The notes under the pieces are model-generated. The model saw nothing but the letters and a program-made list of their open reading frames with translations, was not told the origin of the DNA and searched no databases. A program made the position numbers and the translations under genes. This document shows positions 1 through 8,108 of a stretch of DNA of 64,000 nucleotides, one piece after another; within the stretch, counting starts at the first letter, position 1, and each line of letters opens with the position of its first letter. This DNA is from Marinobacterium mangrovicola (GTDB lineage Bacteria; Pseudomonadota; Gammaproteobacteria; Pseudomonadales; Balneatricaceae), in contig NZ_SMFU01000011.1 in assembly GCF_004339595.1 (NCBI RefSeq), positions 62,001 through 126,000 of the forward strand, in the 5' to 3' direction.

Positions 1-1120
1 CCGGAGTGCCGTCGTAGCCGGCTTCTTCGAGCAGTTTCTTGGCTTCTTCCAGGTCGCCGCCAGAGGTCAGAGACTCACCGTCAACTTCGCTGGAGCGCGG
101 GTGGTTGCAGCCGAATACGGAAGCGCAAAGTTCATAGAAGCGCGGATCGCCGATCATCGCCGCCATCACATCTTCCTGGCTGACGGCCAGCAGTGCGGCA
201 CGGCGGATGCGGGCATCGTTCAGCGGCGCGTGCAGGAAGTTCATACGTGCCACGGACATCCAACCCAGCGGGTCGTTTACGGCAGTGTGAACTTCAGGGT
301 TGGCTTCCAGCAGCGGCATCAGATCGTAAGGAGTACGCTCGATGTAGTCGATATCGCCGCTGTTGATAGCGTTGATGGTGGTCTGTACGTCCGGCATGTT
401 GATCCACTCGACGCGGTCCACATATACCTCTTTGCTACCGGAGGTGGCCTCTGGTGCTTCAGTACGGGGTACGTATTCATCGTACTTTTCGTAAACCACT
501 TTGACGCCCGGCTGGAACTCGTCGGCGACAAACTTGAACGGGCCAGAGCCGATCTGGTTCGGCAGCGGCTCACCGTTAGGTACGCTGGCTACGGCTTCCG
601 GCATCATGAAAGCCGGAACGGAAGAGGGCTTGGAGATCAGGCTGATCACTTCGCCGAACGGCTTGGCCAGCTTCAATTCGAAAGTTGTGTCATCAACAGC
701 GGTGAGGCTCTCGGTGTTGGCCATCAGCAGCTTGCCGCCGGCATCGAAGGTGCCCCAGCGCTTCAGGGAAGCGATACAGTCAGCGGCGGTGACCGGCGTG
801 CCATCGTGCCAGGTCAGGCCGTCGCGCAGGGAAAAGGTGTAGGTCATGCCATCTTCGGAGACTTCCCAGTCCGCCATCTGCGGCTGCGGAGCGTAGTCTT
901 CGTCCAGACCCAGCAGGGTGTCGTAGATCATGTAGCCGTGGTTCTTGGTGATGGTTGCACTGCTGGCAACCGGATCAAGACCACGCAGCGCAGCGTGCAT
1001 GACGGCACGTACGGTGGTGTCAGCCTGAACGTTAGCAGCGAAGGAAAGAGCGCTGGCCATGCCAGCGGCTGCCAGCATACCGAGTCCTGTCGAACGGCGG
1101 TTGAACTTCGGTTTCAACAT
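1..1120 (-). CDS. Peptide ABC transporter substrate-binding protein (SBP_bac_5 family), 3' end off window
   Basis: The leftward frame is open from the ATG at 1118-1120 to the window edge, so the C-terminal part is missing (about 373 residues are visible). A Sec signal peptide is clear: KFNRRS, then a hydrophobic alanine-rich stretch ending in AANVQA. The mature protein has typical family 5 peptide/nickel-binding sequence, including LRDGLTWHDGTPVTAADC and the later NDARIRRAALLAV. Such proteins bind di- or oligopeptides in the periplasm and deliver them to an ABC permease, whose genes would lie left of the window. AAGGAG sits 8 nt before the start. A LysR gene is divergent to it and is the likely regulator. 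The exact ligand cannot be told. Confidence 0.9.
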   Translation of the reverse strand, partial: MLKPKFNRRSTGLGMLAAAGMASALSFAANVQADTTVRAVMHAALRGLDPVASSATITKNHGYMIYDTLLGLDEDYAPQPQMADWEVSEDGMTYTFSLRDGLTWHDGTPVTAADCIASLKRWGTFDAGGKLLMANTESLTAVDDTTFELKLAKPFGEVISLISKPSSVPAFMMPEAVASVPNGEPLPNQIGSGPFKFVADEFQPGVKVVYEKYDEYVPRTEAPEATSGSKEVYVDRVEWINMPDVQTTINAINSGDIDYIERTPYDLMPLLEANPEVHTAVNDPLGWMSVARMNFLHAPLNDARIRRAALLAVSQEDVMAAMIGDPRFYELCASVFGCNHPRSSEVDGESLTSGGDLEEAKKLLEEAGYDGTP

Positions 1121-1261
1121 CGTGTGGTACTCCTTAGCGGGTCTAATCTCAGGGGCATAACTTTATATAGGTCCGCACTGTTCTGTTGTCGTGCTTTGAC
1201 CCTGTTGCATTCGATACTAACGCTGGCTTTTGGCATGCAGTTAGATGTATTTTTCGAATGA

Positions 1262-1284
1262 GGTATTGCCTTTTCGGCAATACC
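1262..1284. promoter_or_regulatory. Candidate LysR operator in divergent promoter
   Basis: A perfect inverted repeat, GGTATTGCC-TTTTC-GGCAATACC, lies 25 bp before the lysR start and about 140 bp from the transporter start. It contains a T-N11-A core (T1267, A1279), the classical LysR-type binding pattern. That the neighbouring LysR protein binds here is an inference. Confidence 0.6.
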
Positions 1285-1309
1285 CTTCGGGGTGTGAAAG
1301 GATAGAGAT

Positions 1310-2212
1310 ATGAATGACCGGGCGCTAGTTGATAATGCGTTGCGATACTTTCTTGAGGTGGCTCGCCAGGGCTCAATCAATAAGGCTTCCAATGAGTTGC
1401 ATGTGGCTCCCTCGGCGGTGAGCCGGCAGATAGCGCGGCTGGAGTCGGAGCTCGGTACCCAGTTGTTTGAGCGTCTGCCCACCGGTATGCGCCTGAGTCC
1501 TTCAGGTGAACTGCTGGCCGGTCACGCGCGCAAGGCGCGCCTGGAGGCGGCAAGGATTATCGATGAGATCACCGGCCTTGAGGGGATTCAGAAGGGGATG
1601 GTTCACATCGCCAGCATTGAAGGCCTGGCGAGCTATCTGCTGCCCCATGTGATCGGGGAGTTTCGCAAGAAGTATTGGGGGATTCACTTCGATCTGCAGA
1701 TCTGTTCATCGGCGGAGGTGACGCGCCGGGTGCGTGAGGGTAATGCCGATATAGGGCTGGCGATCTCGCCGCCGCCTGAAAAGGATATCAAGGTGGAGAA
1801 GCGGATCATGGCGCCGATCTACGCGATCATGTCCAAGGATCATCCGCTGGCGTCGAAAAAACAGGTGACCCTGGCCCAGCTCAGCAGCTACCCACTGGCC
1901 CTGCCGACGCGCGATACCACCGTGCGTCAGCTATTCGATGTCAGCTGCAGCCGCCAGGGGCTGCTGATCGAGCCGGTGCTGGTGTGTAACTTTGTCAACT
2001 CGCTGATTCAGTTTGCTGCCTTTCAGGGTGGCGTCACACTGTTTGGTGAGGTGTCGATCCGTCATTTGAATGACGGCGCCGGGCTCAAGGCGCTGCCGAT
2101 CAAGGACCGGGAGATGAGCGCCCGTACCATCGAGGTACAGACCATGGCCGGGCGAACCCTGCCGAAAGGGGTCGCCGCGTTTCTGGAACCCCTTTGTATG
2201 GCTTTGGAGTGA
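1310..2212 (+). CDS. LysR-family transcriptional regulator
   Basis: This 300-residue protein has the usual LysR layout: a winged helix-turn-helix at about residues 8-66 (GSINKASNELHVAPSAVSRQ is the recognition region) and a periplasmic-binding-protein-like effector domain from about residue 90. The start ATG has AAGGA 7 nt upstream. It is divergent from the peptide-binding protein gene and followed by the convergent hydroxyaspartate aldolase gene. The perfect palindrome just upstream fits autoregulation and control of the transporter. The effector is unknown; a peptide or amino acid is likely from the context. Confidence 0.9.
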   Translation: MNDRALVDNALRYFLEVARQGSINKASNELHVAPSAVSRQIARLESELGTQLFERLPTGMRLSPSGELLAGHARKARLEAARIIDEITGLEGIQKGMVHIASIEGLASYLLPHVIGEFRKKYWGIHFDLQICSSAEVTRRVREGNADIGLAISPPPEKDIKVEKRIMAPIYAIMSKDHPLASKKQVTLAQLSSYPLALPTRDTTVRQLFDVSCSRQGLLIEPVLVCNFVNSLIQFAAFQGGVTLFGEVSIRHLNDGAGLKALPIKDREMSARTIEVQTMAGRTLPKGVAAFLEPLCMALE

Positions 2213-2236
2213 AATGAGTTAGCAGGTTGAGGCGTG

Positions 2237-3400
2237 TCAGTACGCCTTGCCACGGGCGCTTACAGGCCAGAGCGCTTCCACCTTGCCGTTGCGGACGCCC
2301 ACGTACCAGTCGTGGATGTTGCAGGTGGGGTCACAGTGACCAGGGATCAGACGCAGGCGCTCGTTGATCTTCAGGACGTTGTGCGGATCCTCGATCTCGC
2401 CGTGCTCGTCGGAACATTTGACGTATTTCACATCTTCGCGCCCGAAGATCACCGGCAGGCCTGAGTCCACCGACTGCACCTTGAGACCGGCGTCGCAGAC
2501 CGCTTTGGCGGCCTTGGCGTGGCTCATGATGCTGGTGAGAATAAACAGCGCGTTTTCCCACTCGCCCTGATCGATGCGACGGCCTTCCTGGTCCAGGTTG
2601 CGGCCGTAATCCGCGTCCATAAAGGCGTAGGAACCGCACTGAAGCTCGTTGTAAACGCCGGAGTTACTCTCCAGGTAGTAGGAGCCGGTGCCGCCGCCGG
2701 TGACCAGCGCAGGCTTGAGACCTGCGTCGGTCAGCGCGTCCACCACCCGCTTCGCCTTGGCCACGGCGATATCCAGTTTCTCCTTGCGCTCGGCATAGGT
2801 ACGCAGGTGCTGCATGTCGCCCTGGTAGGCCTGGATGCCACCGAATTTCAGGTTATCGGCTGTGTCGATCGCCTGGGCTATCGCCACCGCCTGTTCCGGC
2901 GTATCCACGCCGCAGCGGCCGGCACCGCAGTCGATCTCCACCAGGCACTCCAGCTCTGTGCCTGCGGCTTGTGCCGCTGCCGATAGCTCGGCCACGTTAG
3001 CGATATCGTCGATGCAGACGCTGGTGCGTGCGCCAAGCTTCGGTATGTCAGCCAGACGTTTCAGCTTGAACGGATCGCGTACCTGGTTGGAGATCAGCAC
3101 ATCCTTGATACCGCCGCGGGCGAACACCTCGGCCTCGGAGACCTTCTGGCAGCAGACGCCATCGGCGCCGCCGAGCCTTTCCTGCAGCTTGGCTACATCC
3201 ACCGATTTATGCATCTTGCCGTGGACCCGGTGGCGCATGCCGTGGGCTTTCACGTATTCACCCATTTTGATGATGTTGCGCTCCAGGGCGTCCAGATCGA
3301 GGATCAGACAGGGCGTCTGAATCTCGCTCTCGTCCATTCCGACCTGAGCCGGCAGATCAAAACCTACTTCCAGTGTCTGCGGATCAAGGCCCGTGACCAT
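2237..3400 (-). CDS. 3-hydroxy-D-aspartate aldolase / D-threonine aldolase family (BhcC-like)
   Basis: This is a 387-residue fold-type III PLP enzyme, the same length as the Paracoccus 3-hydroxy-D-aspartate aldolase, which it resembles along its whole length as far as I recall. Visible hallmarks are MDESEIQTPCLILDLDALE at the N-terminus, the likely PLP lysine K62 in HGKMHKS, VEIDCGAGRCGV, GGGTGSYYLE, and the C-terminal HCD metal site in LIPGHCDPTCNIHDW. The family splits 3-hydroxy-D-aspartate to glycine and glyoxylate, or D-threonine to glycine and acetaldehyde. In Paracoccus the homologue BhcC runs the reverse reaction in the beta-hydroxyaspartate cycle. The other cycle genes are not here; RidA and a D-amino-acid dehydrogenase are, which favours D-amino-acid catabolism. 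GGAG precedes the ATG. Confidence 0.88.
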   Translation of the reverse strand: MVTGLDPQTLEVGFDLPAQVGMDESEIQTPCLILDLDALERNIIKMGEYVKAHGMRHRVHGKMHKSVDVAKLQERLGGADGVCCQKVSEAEVFARGGIKDVLISNQVRDPFKLKRLADIPKLGARTSVCIDDIANVAELSAAAQAAGTELECLVEIDCGAGRCGVDTPEQAVAIAQAIDTADNLKFGGIQAYQGDMQHLRTYAERKEKLDIAVAKAKRVVDALTDAGLKPALVTGGGTGSYYLESNSGVYNELQCGSYAFMDADYGRNLDQEGRRIDQGEWENALFILTSIMSHAKAAKAVCDAGLKVQSVDSGLPVIFGREDVKYVKCSDEHGEIEDPHNVLKINERLRLIPGHCDPTCNIHDWYVGVRNGKVEALWPVSARGKAY

Positions 3401-3464
3401 GCTGTGTACTCCAATGTCTTTTGTTGATGCTTATCGAATTCTGTCTGAGCGGCGGCCGGTTTTG

Positions 3465-3497
3465 TAACCGCTGGCGCTGATTTTTAACCGCTGGCGC
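3465..3497. repeat. Two 13-bp direct repeats in phase
   Basis: TAACCGCTGGCGC occurs at 3465-3477 and again at 3485-3497, exactly 20 bp (about two helical turns) apart, in the divergent promoter between the aldolase and the TetR gene. This looks like a tandem activator or repressor site; the protein that binds is unknown. Confidence 0.55.
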
Positions 3498-3498
3498 C

Positions 3499-3540
3499 AA
3501 TAGAACGATGATTAATTGATTAATTGAACGGTGTTCTATT
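3499..3540. promoter_or_regulatory. Candidate TetR operator(s)
   Basis: AATAGAAC at 3499-3506 and GTTCTATT at 3533-3540 form a perfect 8-bp inverted repeat around an AT-rich core. The right part is also a compact near-palindrome, TTGAACGGTGTTCTA (GAAC-GGT-GTTC), with a weaker partner at the left arm. It lies about 60 bp before the TetR start, in the divergent promoter. It is the natural candidate for autorepression and control of the aldolase. Confidence 0.5.
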
Positions 3541-3596
3541 AAGTAGTATCGTCAAAACGACCAAAAGGCAATCGTCTGCAGCGGGAAAACAGATTC

Positions 3597-4340
3597 TTGA
3601 CCAGCAAACGCGATAAGAAAACAGGGCTGCGGGGCAGGGCGGCAACAGTGGGCCTGGACAAAGCGCAGATCGTCAATGCCGCCATAGAACAGATCGACCA
3701 GCGCGGCCTCGCGGCTTTCTCCATGCGTGAACTGGCCAGAACCCTGGGCGTATCGCCCGCCGTAATCTACTGGCATGTGGGCGGTCGGCAGGAAGATCTG
3801 TTCGCCGAAGTTTCTGCTGTGATCACCGCCGCACTGGCCGATGAGTTTGAGCCGGAGCAGAGCTGGCAGGAGCGCCTGCGGTCGGTGTTCCGACGCTATC
3901 GTCATCTGGTACATCAACACCCGAAGGTGGCGCCGTTGCTGGGGGCACAGATGAAGTCCAACGGTGTTGCCAACCTGGTCTGGGTGGAGACGGTGCTGGC
4001 CGCACTGGCGGAAGCGGGTTTTGCAGGCGAGAGTCTGCGCGATGCGTTCAATGTGCTGATCGGCGGTTTGTCCGGTTTTGTCACCATGGAGCTGGCGCCG
4101 CCACCGGCGGATGACTCCAGCGGTTGGCAGCAGACTTTCGCTGAACGGGTCGAAAGCATCGATGCCGAAAGCTTTCCCCATACCCACGCCGTGTTGCCGC
4201 TGATCAGTAACCGTATTTTCGTGTTGCGCTGGCAAAACGGTGCCGATGTTTCCTACGACAGCAGCTTCGAGCTGCTGCTCGATATCATTATCGATGGCCT
4301 GACGCTGCGGGCGCAGCAGCAGGGCGTTTCTCGTCGATAA
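3597..4340 (+). CDS. TetR/AcrR-family transcriptional regulator
   Basis: This is a 247-residue protein with an N-terminal TetR DNA-binding domain at about residues 20-65: LDKAQIVNAAIEQIDQRGLA followed by FSMRELARTLGVSPAVIYWH. The rest is a helical ligand-binding domain. No ATG lies before the DNA-binding domain, so the start must be TTG at 3597 or a nearby GTG; the ribosome site is weak (GGGAAA). It is divergent from the aldolase gene and followed after 40 bp by the RidA and dehydrogenase genes, probably as one operon. It likely senses the substrate of that small pathway. Confidence 0.85.
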   Translation: MTSKRDKKTGLRGRAATVGLDKAQIVNAAIEQIDQRGLAAFSMRELARTLGVSPAVIYWHVGGRQEDLFAEVSAVITAALADEFEPEQSWQERLRSVFRRYRHLVHQHPKVAPLLGAQMKSNGVANLVWVETVLAALAEAGFAGESLRDAFNVLIGGLSGFVTMELAPPPADDSSGWQQTFAERVESIDAESFPHTHAVLPLISNRIFVLRWQNGADVSYDSSFELLLDIIIDGLTLRAQQQGVSRR

Positions 4341-4380
4341 GAGTCTTTCCACCAACTAACTTTTTATCTGGGAGCTGTGA

Positions 4381-4725
4381 ATGTCCTCTGTATCTGCTTT
4401 GCCCTTTTCCAAGGTTCGCCGTATCGGCAATAACGTTTACCTCTCTGGCGAGATCGGCTTCAACCCGGACGGCTCCATCCCTGAAGGGATTGCGGCTCAG
4501 ACCCGTAACTGTCTGAACCGTATCAGCGCCACTCTCGAGCTGGAAGGGCTGAGCCTGGCGAACGTCGCCTCCTGTACCTGCTACCTGACCCAGAAAGAGG
4601 ATTTCGCCGAATTTAACCGCGTATACGCCGAATTTTTCCGCGATCCGCTGCCGGTTCGCACCACGGTGCAGACTGGCCTGATGATCGATGCGCTGGTTGA
4701 AATCACTGTCATTGCCCAGGACTAA
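4381..4725 (+). CDS. RidA-family (YjgF/YER057c/UK114) reactive imine deaminase
   Basis: This 114-residue protein has the RidA signature order: VYLSGEIGF near the start, a central helix (TRNCLNRISATLE), TCYLTQKEDFAEFNRVYAEFF, and the active-site arginine in LPVRTTV with the final IDALVEITVIA. RidA proteins hydrolyse reactive enamines and imines made by PLP enzymes or amino-acid oxidases. It sits directly before a D-amino-acid dehydrogenase-like gene (53 bp gap), which would release such imines. GGGAG precedes the ATG. It is probably a pathway-specific paralogue rather than the housekeeping RidA. Confidence 0.9.
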   Translation: MSSVSALPFSKVRRIGNNVYLSGEIGFNPDGSIPEGIAAQTRNCLNRISATLELEGLSLANVASCTCYLTQKEDFAEFNRVYAEFFRDPLPVRTTVQTGLMIDALVEITVIAQD

Positions 4726-4778
4726 AGAGCCCAGGACTGAATTGTCTGGGAAATAAAGACGGCGGGAGGCTGAAACGG

Positions 4779-6011
4779 ATGTCAGAGATACTGGTTCTGG
4801 GTGCCGGTATGGTTGGTGTTTCCAGCGCGCTGGCGCTGCAGGCGCAGGGGCACCAGGTAGTGCTGGTGGACCGGCACAGCAGCTGTCGTGAAACCAGCTA
4901 CGGCAATGCCGGTGTGATTCAGACCGAGGCAGCGGAGCCCTATGCGTTGCCCAGGACCCTGACGACCCTGTTCCGTTACGGCTGTGGCCTGAGTAACGAC
5001 GTGCTCTGGCAGCCGAGTGCGCTAATGCGGATGATGCCCGCGCTCTGGCGTTACTTCCGTCACTCCGCTCCCGCAGAGCACGCCCGCATCAGCCGAATCT
5101 ATTCCCAGCTCACCAGCAGGGCTGCCGAGGATCATGCGCCCCTGGTCGCTGCGGCCGGGGCGCAGTCGTTGATATTGACCGATGGCCTGTCGGAGGTTTA
5201 TCGCCAGCAAAGCGGCTTTGAACGCGCGGCGAAGGAAGCGGAGCGTTTCAACGAACAGTACGGCGTTAGCTCCCGCATACTTGATGGCGCAACCTATCGT
5301 GCAGAGGAACCCGCGTTAAAGCAGGCCCCCGCCGGGGTGATCCACTGGAACGAAAGCTGGAGCTGCCGTGATCCCGGCGCACTGACCGATGCCTACCGCG
5401 AACTCTTTCTACAACGTGGTGGAAGCTATCGGCAGGGCGATGCGCAAACGCTGCAACAGTCTGCGAAAGGCTGGCGTGTGGAAGGCGAGGGCGGGTCGAT
5501 AGAGACTGAGCAGGTAGTTATCGCCCTGGGCCCCTGGTCACCGCAACTGCTGCGCCGCTTCGGTTACCGTATTCCGATGATCTACAAACGTGGCTATCAC
5601 GGCCATTTCGATGCGCCGGTGGTACTGAAACGCCCGTTCCTGGATGCCGATAACGGTGTGGTTGTGGCGTCGATGGAAAAGGGTATGCGAGTCACCTCAG
5701 GCGCGGCATTGGTCGCGCTGGATTCAAAAGCGCAACCGACCCAGCTGGAGCGTGGCGCCGAAGCTTTGCGCAGCCTGATGGACCTGGGCGAACGGATCGA
5801 CGAACCCCAATGGTTTGGCACCCGCCCCTGTATGCCCGATATGCTGCCACTGGTTGGCGCGGCGCCGAACCACCAAGGCATGTGGTTCAACTTCGGCCAC
5901 GGCCATCAGGGCTTCACCCTGGGACCCACCACCGGCCAACTGCTGGCCGAAATAATGGCTGGAGCAGACTCAGAAATAACCCGCGGACTGGCGCCTGCAG
6001 CGAGGCTATGA
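4779..6011 (+). CDS. FAD-dependent D-amino-acid dehydrogenase (DadA-like)
   Basis: This 410-residue DAO-family flavoprotein opens with the FAD-binding LVLGAGMVGVSSALALQAQG and ends with the FAD-contacting stretch MWFNFGHGHQGFTLGPTTGQ. The sequence between, with RETSYGNAGVIQTE and HWNESWSCRDPGALT, is typical of DadA-type enzymes, which oxidise D-amino acids to 2-oxo acids and pass electrons to the respiratory chain. It is the last gene of the TetR-RidA-dehydrogenase set and lies opposite a hydroxy-D-aspartate/D-threonine aldolase, so D-threonine, D-serine or hydroxyaspartate-type substrates are plausible. GGGAGG lies 10 nt upstream of the ATG. The substrate is not determined. Confidence 0.87.
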   Translation: MSEILVLGAGMVGVSSALALQAQGHQVVLVDRHSSCRETSYGNAGVIQTEAAEPYALPRTLTTLFRYGCGLSNDVLWQPSALMRMMPALWRYFRHSAPAEHARISRIYSQLTSRAAEDHAPLVAAAGAQSLILTDGLSEVYRQQSGFERAAKEAERFNEQYGVSSRILDGATYRAEEPALKQAPAGVIHWNESWSCRDPGALTDAYRELFLQRGGSYRQGDAQTLQQSAKGWRVEGEGGSIETEQVVIALGPWSPQLLRRFGYRIPMIYKRGYHGHFDAPVVLKRPFLDADNGVVVASMEKGMRVTSGAALVALDSKAQPTQLERGAEALRSLMDLGERIDEPQWFGTRPCMPDMLPLVGAAPNHQGMWFNFGHGHQGFTLGPTTGQLLAEIMAGADSEITRGLAPAARL

Positions 6012-6110
6012 TTGGATCGGGTTACTTTGGTCAACCATCTTCAGTGGGGCGGGTGTGCCAGGTTTGCTCTTTTGATCAGAGCGCTTAATTTCACTTTGGC
6101 TCCTAGTCGT

Positions 6111-6334
6111 CTAAGCGCACCAATCATCCCCTTCAGCGCAGCCGAGCATCGCAGGCTGAAAGAGAGAAACGGGATCGACTGTCTGAGCCGCGTAGCGGCG
6201 AGTTTGGAGATCACGCTCTTTCAGGCGAGAAGCACAGGGTAATCGGCGTAGCCGATCAAGCTGTCGGGGCGGTTTAGGATTGTTAAGGATCTTGGGCGCC
6301 CAAGATCCTTAACTCGCCAGCAGGCGAAACCTGC
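6111..6334 (+). repeat. Structured dispersed repeat, copy A
   Basis: First of five related intergenic elements in this window. It fills most of the 410-bp gap between the convergent dehydrogenase and yaaA genes. In order it shows: CTAAGCGCACC; the hairpin arms CTTCAGC and GCTGAAAG; paired CTGAAAGAG and CTCTTTCAG; GCCGCGTAGCGGC; the palindrome ATCGGCGTAGCCGAT; a long hairpin AAGGATCTTGG/CCAAGATCCTT; and GCAGG-CGAAA-CCTGC at the end. Short frames inside it are not genes. It may also serve as a bidirectional terminator for both neighbours. Confidence 0.9.
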
Positions 6335-6421
6335 GCTTGAAAAATGCTGAGGTAAAGATGAAACCAGCATTAGTTGCGACTGGGCTTCATTCAAATAAAC
6401 GATGCAGGGTAAAAACTATCC

Positions 6422-7204
6422 TTACTTCGCCGGCGGCTCATCCCGCAAGAAAATCCACTTATTCCCCTCAGACTGCTCCGGACTGAAGTAATAACCCTCC
6501 AGATCAAAGTTCTTCAGCGCCTCCGGATCGTCAATCCGGTTTTCAATGATGTAACGACTCATCAGGCCACGCGCCTTCTTGGCGTAGAAGCTGATGATCT
6601 TGTACTGACCGTTTTTCAGATCCTTGAAGTCCGGAGTGATAATCTCGCAATCCAGATTCTTCGGCTTAACCGACTTGTAGTACTCGTTGGAAGCCAGGTT
6701 TACCAGTACCGGGTTTTTCTGCTCGTTCAGTTCAGCCTGCAGTGATTCGGTGATGATGTTGCCCCAGAACTGGTAGAGGTTATCGCCACGCTTGTTTTTC
6801 AGCTTGGTGCCCATCTCCAGACGGTAAGGTTCCAGCAGGTCCAGCGGGCGCAGCACGCCATAGAGGCCGGACAGAATGCGCAGATGGTTCTGGGCGAACT
6901 CGAACTCTTCGGCGCTGAAGTTTTCCGCTTCCAGACCGGTGTAAACGTCACCCTTGAACGCCAGCACGGCGGGGCGGGCGTTATCCAGCGTGTGCTTGCG
7001 CTCCCAGCTTTCGTAGCGCGCCACGTTCAGGCTGGAGAGCTTGTCGCTCAGTTTCATCAGGTCGGCGATATCCTGCACGGCGAGGGTACGTAGCTGTTCG
7101 ATCAGCTCGGCAGAGTGCTCCAGAAACCGCGGCTCGGTGTGCCTGTCGGTGGCCAGCGGGGTTTCATAATCCAGAGTTTTTGCGGGGGAGATCAGAGTCA
7201 GCAT
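6422..7204 (-). CDS. yaaA: Peroxide stress protein YaaA (UPF0246)
   Basis: The 260-residue product begins [16 protein letters not shown], the signature of YaaA/UPF0246. The conserved [20 protein letters not shown] and [15 protein letters not shown] blocks are present, and the length matches the family. In E. coli YaaA is induced by OxyR and limits free iron and DNA damage during hydrogen peroxide stress; it is cytoplasmic and binds DNA. The gene stands alone, with repeat copy A downstream and a DUF2789 gene upstream on the same strand. Confidence 0.95.
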   Translation of the reverse strand: MLTLISPAKTLDYETPLATDRHTEPRFLEHSAELIEQLRTLAVQDIADLMKLSDKLSSLNVARYESWERKHTLDNARPAVLAFKGDVYTGLEAENFSAEEFEFAQNHLRILSGLYGVLRPLDLLEPYRLEMGTKLKNKRGDNLYQFWGNIITESLQAELNEQKNPVLVNLASNEYYKSVKPKNLDCEIITPDFKDLKNGQYKIISFYAKKARGLMSRYIIENRIDDPEALKNFDLEGYYFSPEQSEGNKWIFLRDEPPAK

Positions 7205-7327
7205 TGGAGTCGGGCCTGCAATCCTTGAGGTGAGTTAACCCGATGATACCCAACCTGACCGGTGGGAAAAAGGCGGCCGCTACCTCGTGAAGGAGCGGCG
7301 GTCTGTTGAAGTCTTGTTTAATGCCTG

Positions 7328-7570
7328 TCAATGCGCATTGCGCAGGCGAATATTGAGCTCGTCTACCACTTCGGCCCAGTCGGAGTCGGCCTGAATGGCG
7401 TCCTGTAAAAATGCGGCCTGGGAGTCGGTCCAGAAGGTCGCTTCATGCAGCGGAACCTCTTCACTGAACAGCCTGTGGGTCTCGATAAAACGGTCGATGG
7501 CCGCAGTGTCGCTGGGCAGGCCCAGCTGTTCGAACAGGGTATTCAACGTATGGCTACTGGTATCCATCAT
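7328..7570 (-). CDS. DUF2789 family protein
   Basis: This small acidic 80-residue protein matches DUF2789 as I know it: MDTSSHTLNTLFEQLGLPSD at the start and FWTDSQAAFLQDAIQADSDW before the end (WAEVVDELNIRLR). The family is common in marine gammaproteobacteria and has no known role. AGGAGG lies 8 nt before the ATG. It lies between yaaA and a small membrane protein gene on the same strand. Confidence 0.85.
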   Translation of the reverse strand: MMDTSSHTLNTLFEQLGLPSDTAAIDRFIETHRLFSEEVPLHEATFWTDSQAAFLQDAIQADSDWAEVVDELNIRLRNAH

Positions 7571-7681
7571 CTCTAAACCTCCTGTTTTCGATCTGTCGAT
7601 TGCCGGCTTCTCGTCCGGCCTGATATAAGCGCTTTAAGTATGGATCCACAGCACGCCATGTCAAAAAGGCGAGGCGACCCC

Positions 7682-7951
7682 TCAGGCACGCTTACGCTGG
7701 AACCACTGTTGCCCGATCACACAGATTAGTGCGCCGATAACCACAAAGATTGAATTGAGCACAGCCGGTGACTCACCGAGGAGTGATATCAGAGCACCGG
7801 CAAACACGAGCCCGCCAAACATGCAGAACAGGGCAATTAGCAGGCTGTGCGTGATCTCGCCGGCAGAGCGCGCTTTACGGCGTTTCACCAGTATCGCTGC
7901 AGGGATCAGAAAGCCGGCCAGGGTGATCAATGAGGGGAGCAGTTCGGTCAT
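7682..7951 (-). CDS. Small membrane protein, unknown
   Basis: An 89-residue protein with three likely membrane segments: about residues 4-22 (LLPSLITLAGFLIPAAIL), 35-57 (LLIALFCMFGGLVFAGALIS) and 64-82 (VLNSIFVVIGALICVIGQ). Basic KRRKAR between segments 1 and 2 and a basic C-terminus (QRKRA) are consistent with those ends being cytoplasmic. I do not recognise the family. It is divergent from trpS, and the ribosome site is weak. Confidence 0.6.
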   Translation of the reverse strand: MTELLPSLITLAGFLIPAAILVKRRKARSAGEITHSLLIALFCMFGGLVFAGALISLLGESPAVLNSIFVVIGALICVIGQQWFQRKRA

Positions 7952-8108
7952 TATTATTCTCGTTGCAGGTTAGCCTTGGAAAAGCGGTGAACAGGTGTAT
8001 GCCTTGCTTCGATTTTTGTACCATCTTGTTGCATCTCAAGACAGCCTCCAAAGGTCGATATCGTGTATGATATCGCCCCTCATACGCGAAGGATCCAAAG
8101 AGTAAACG

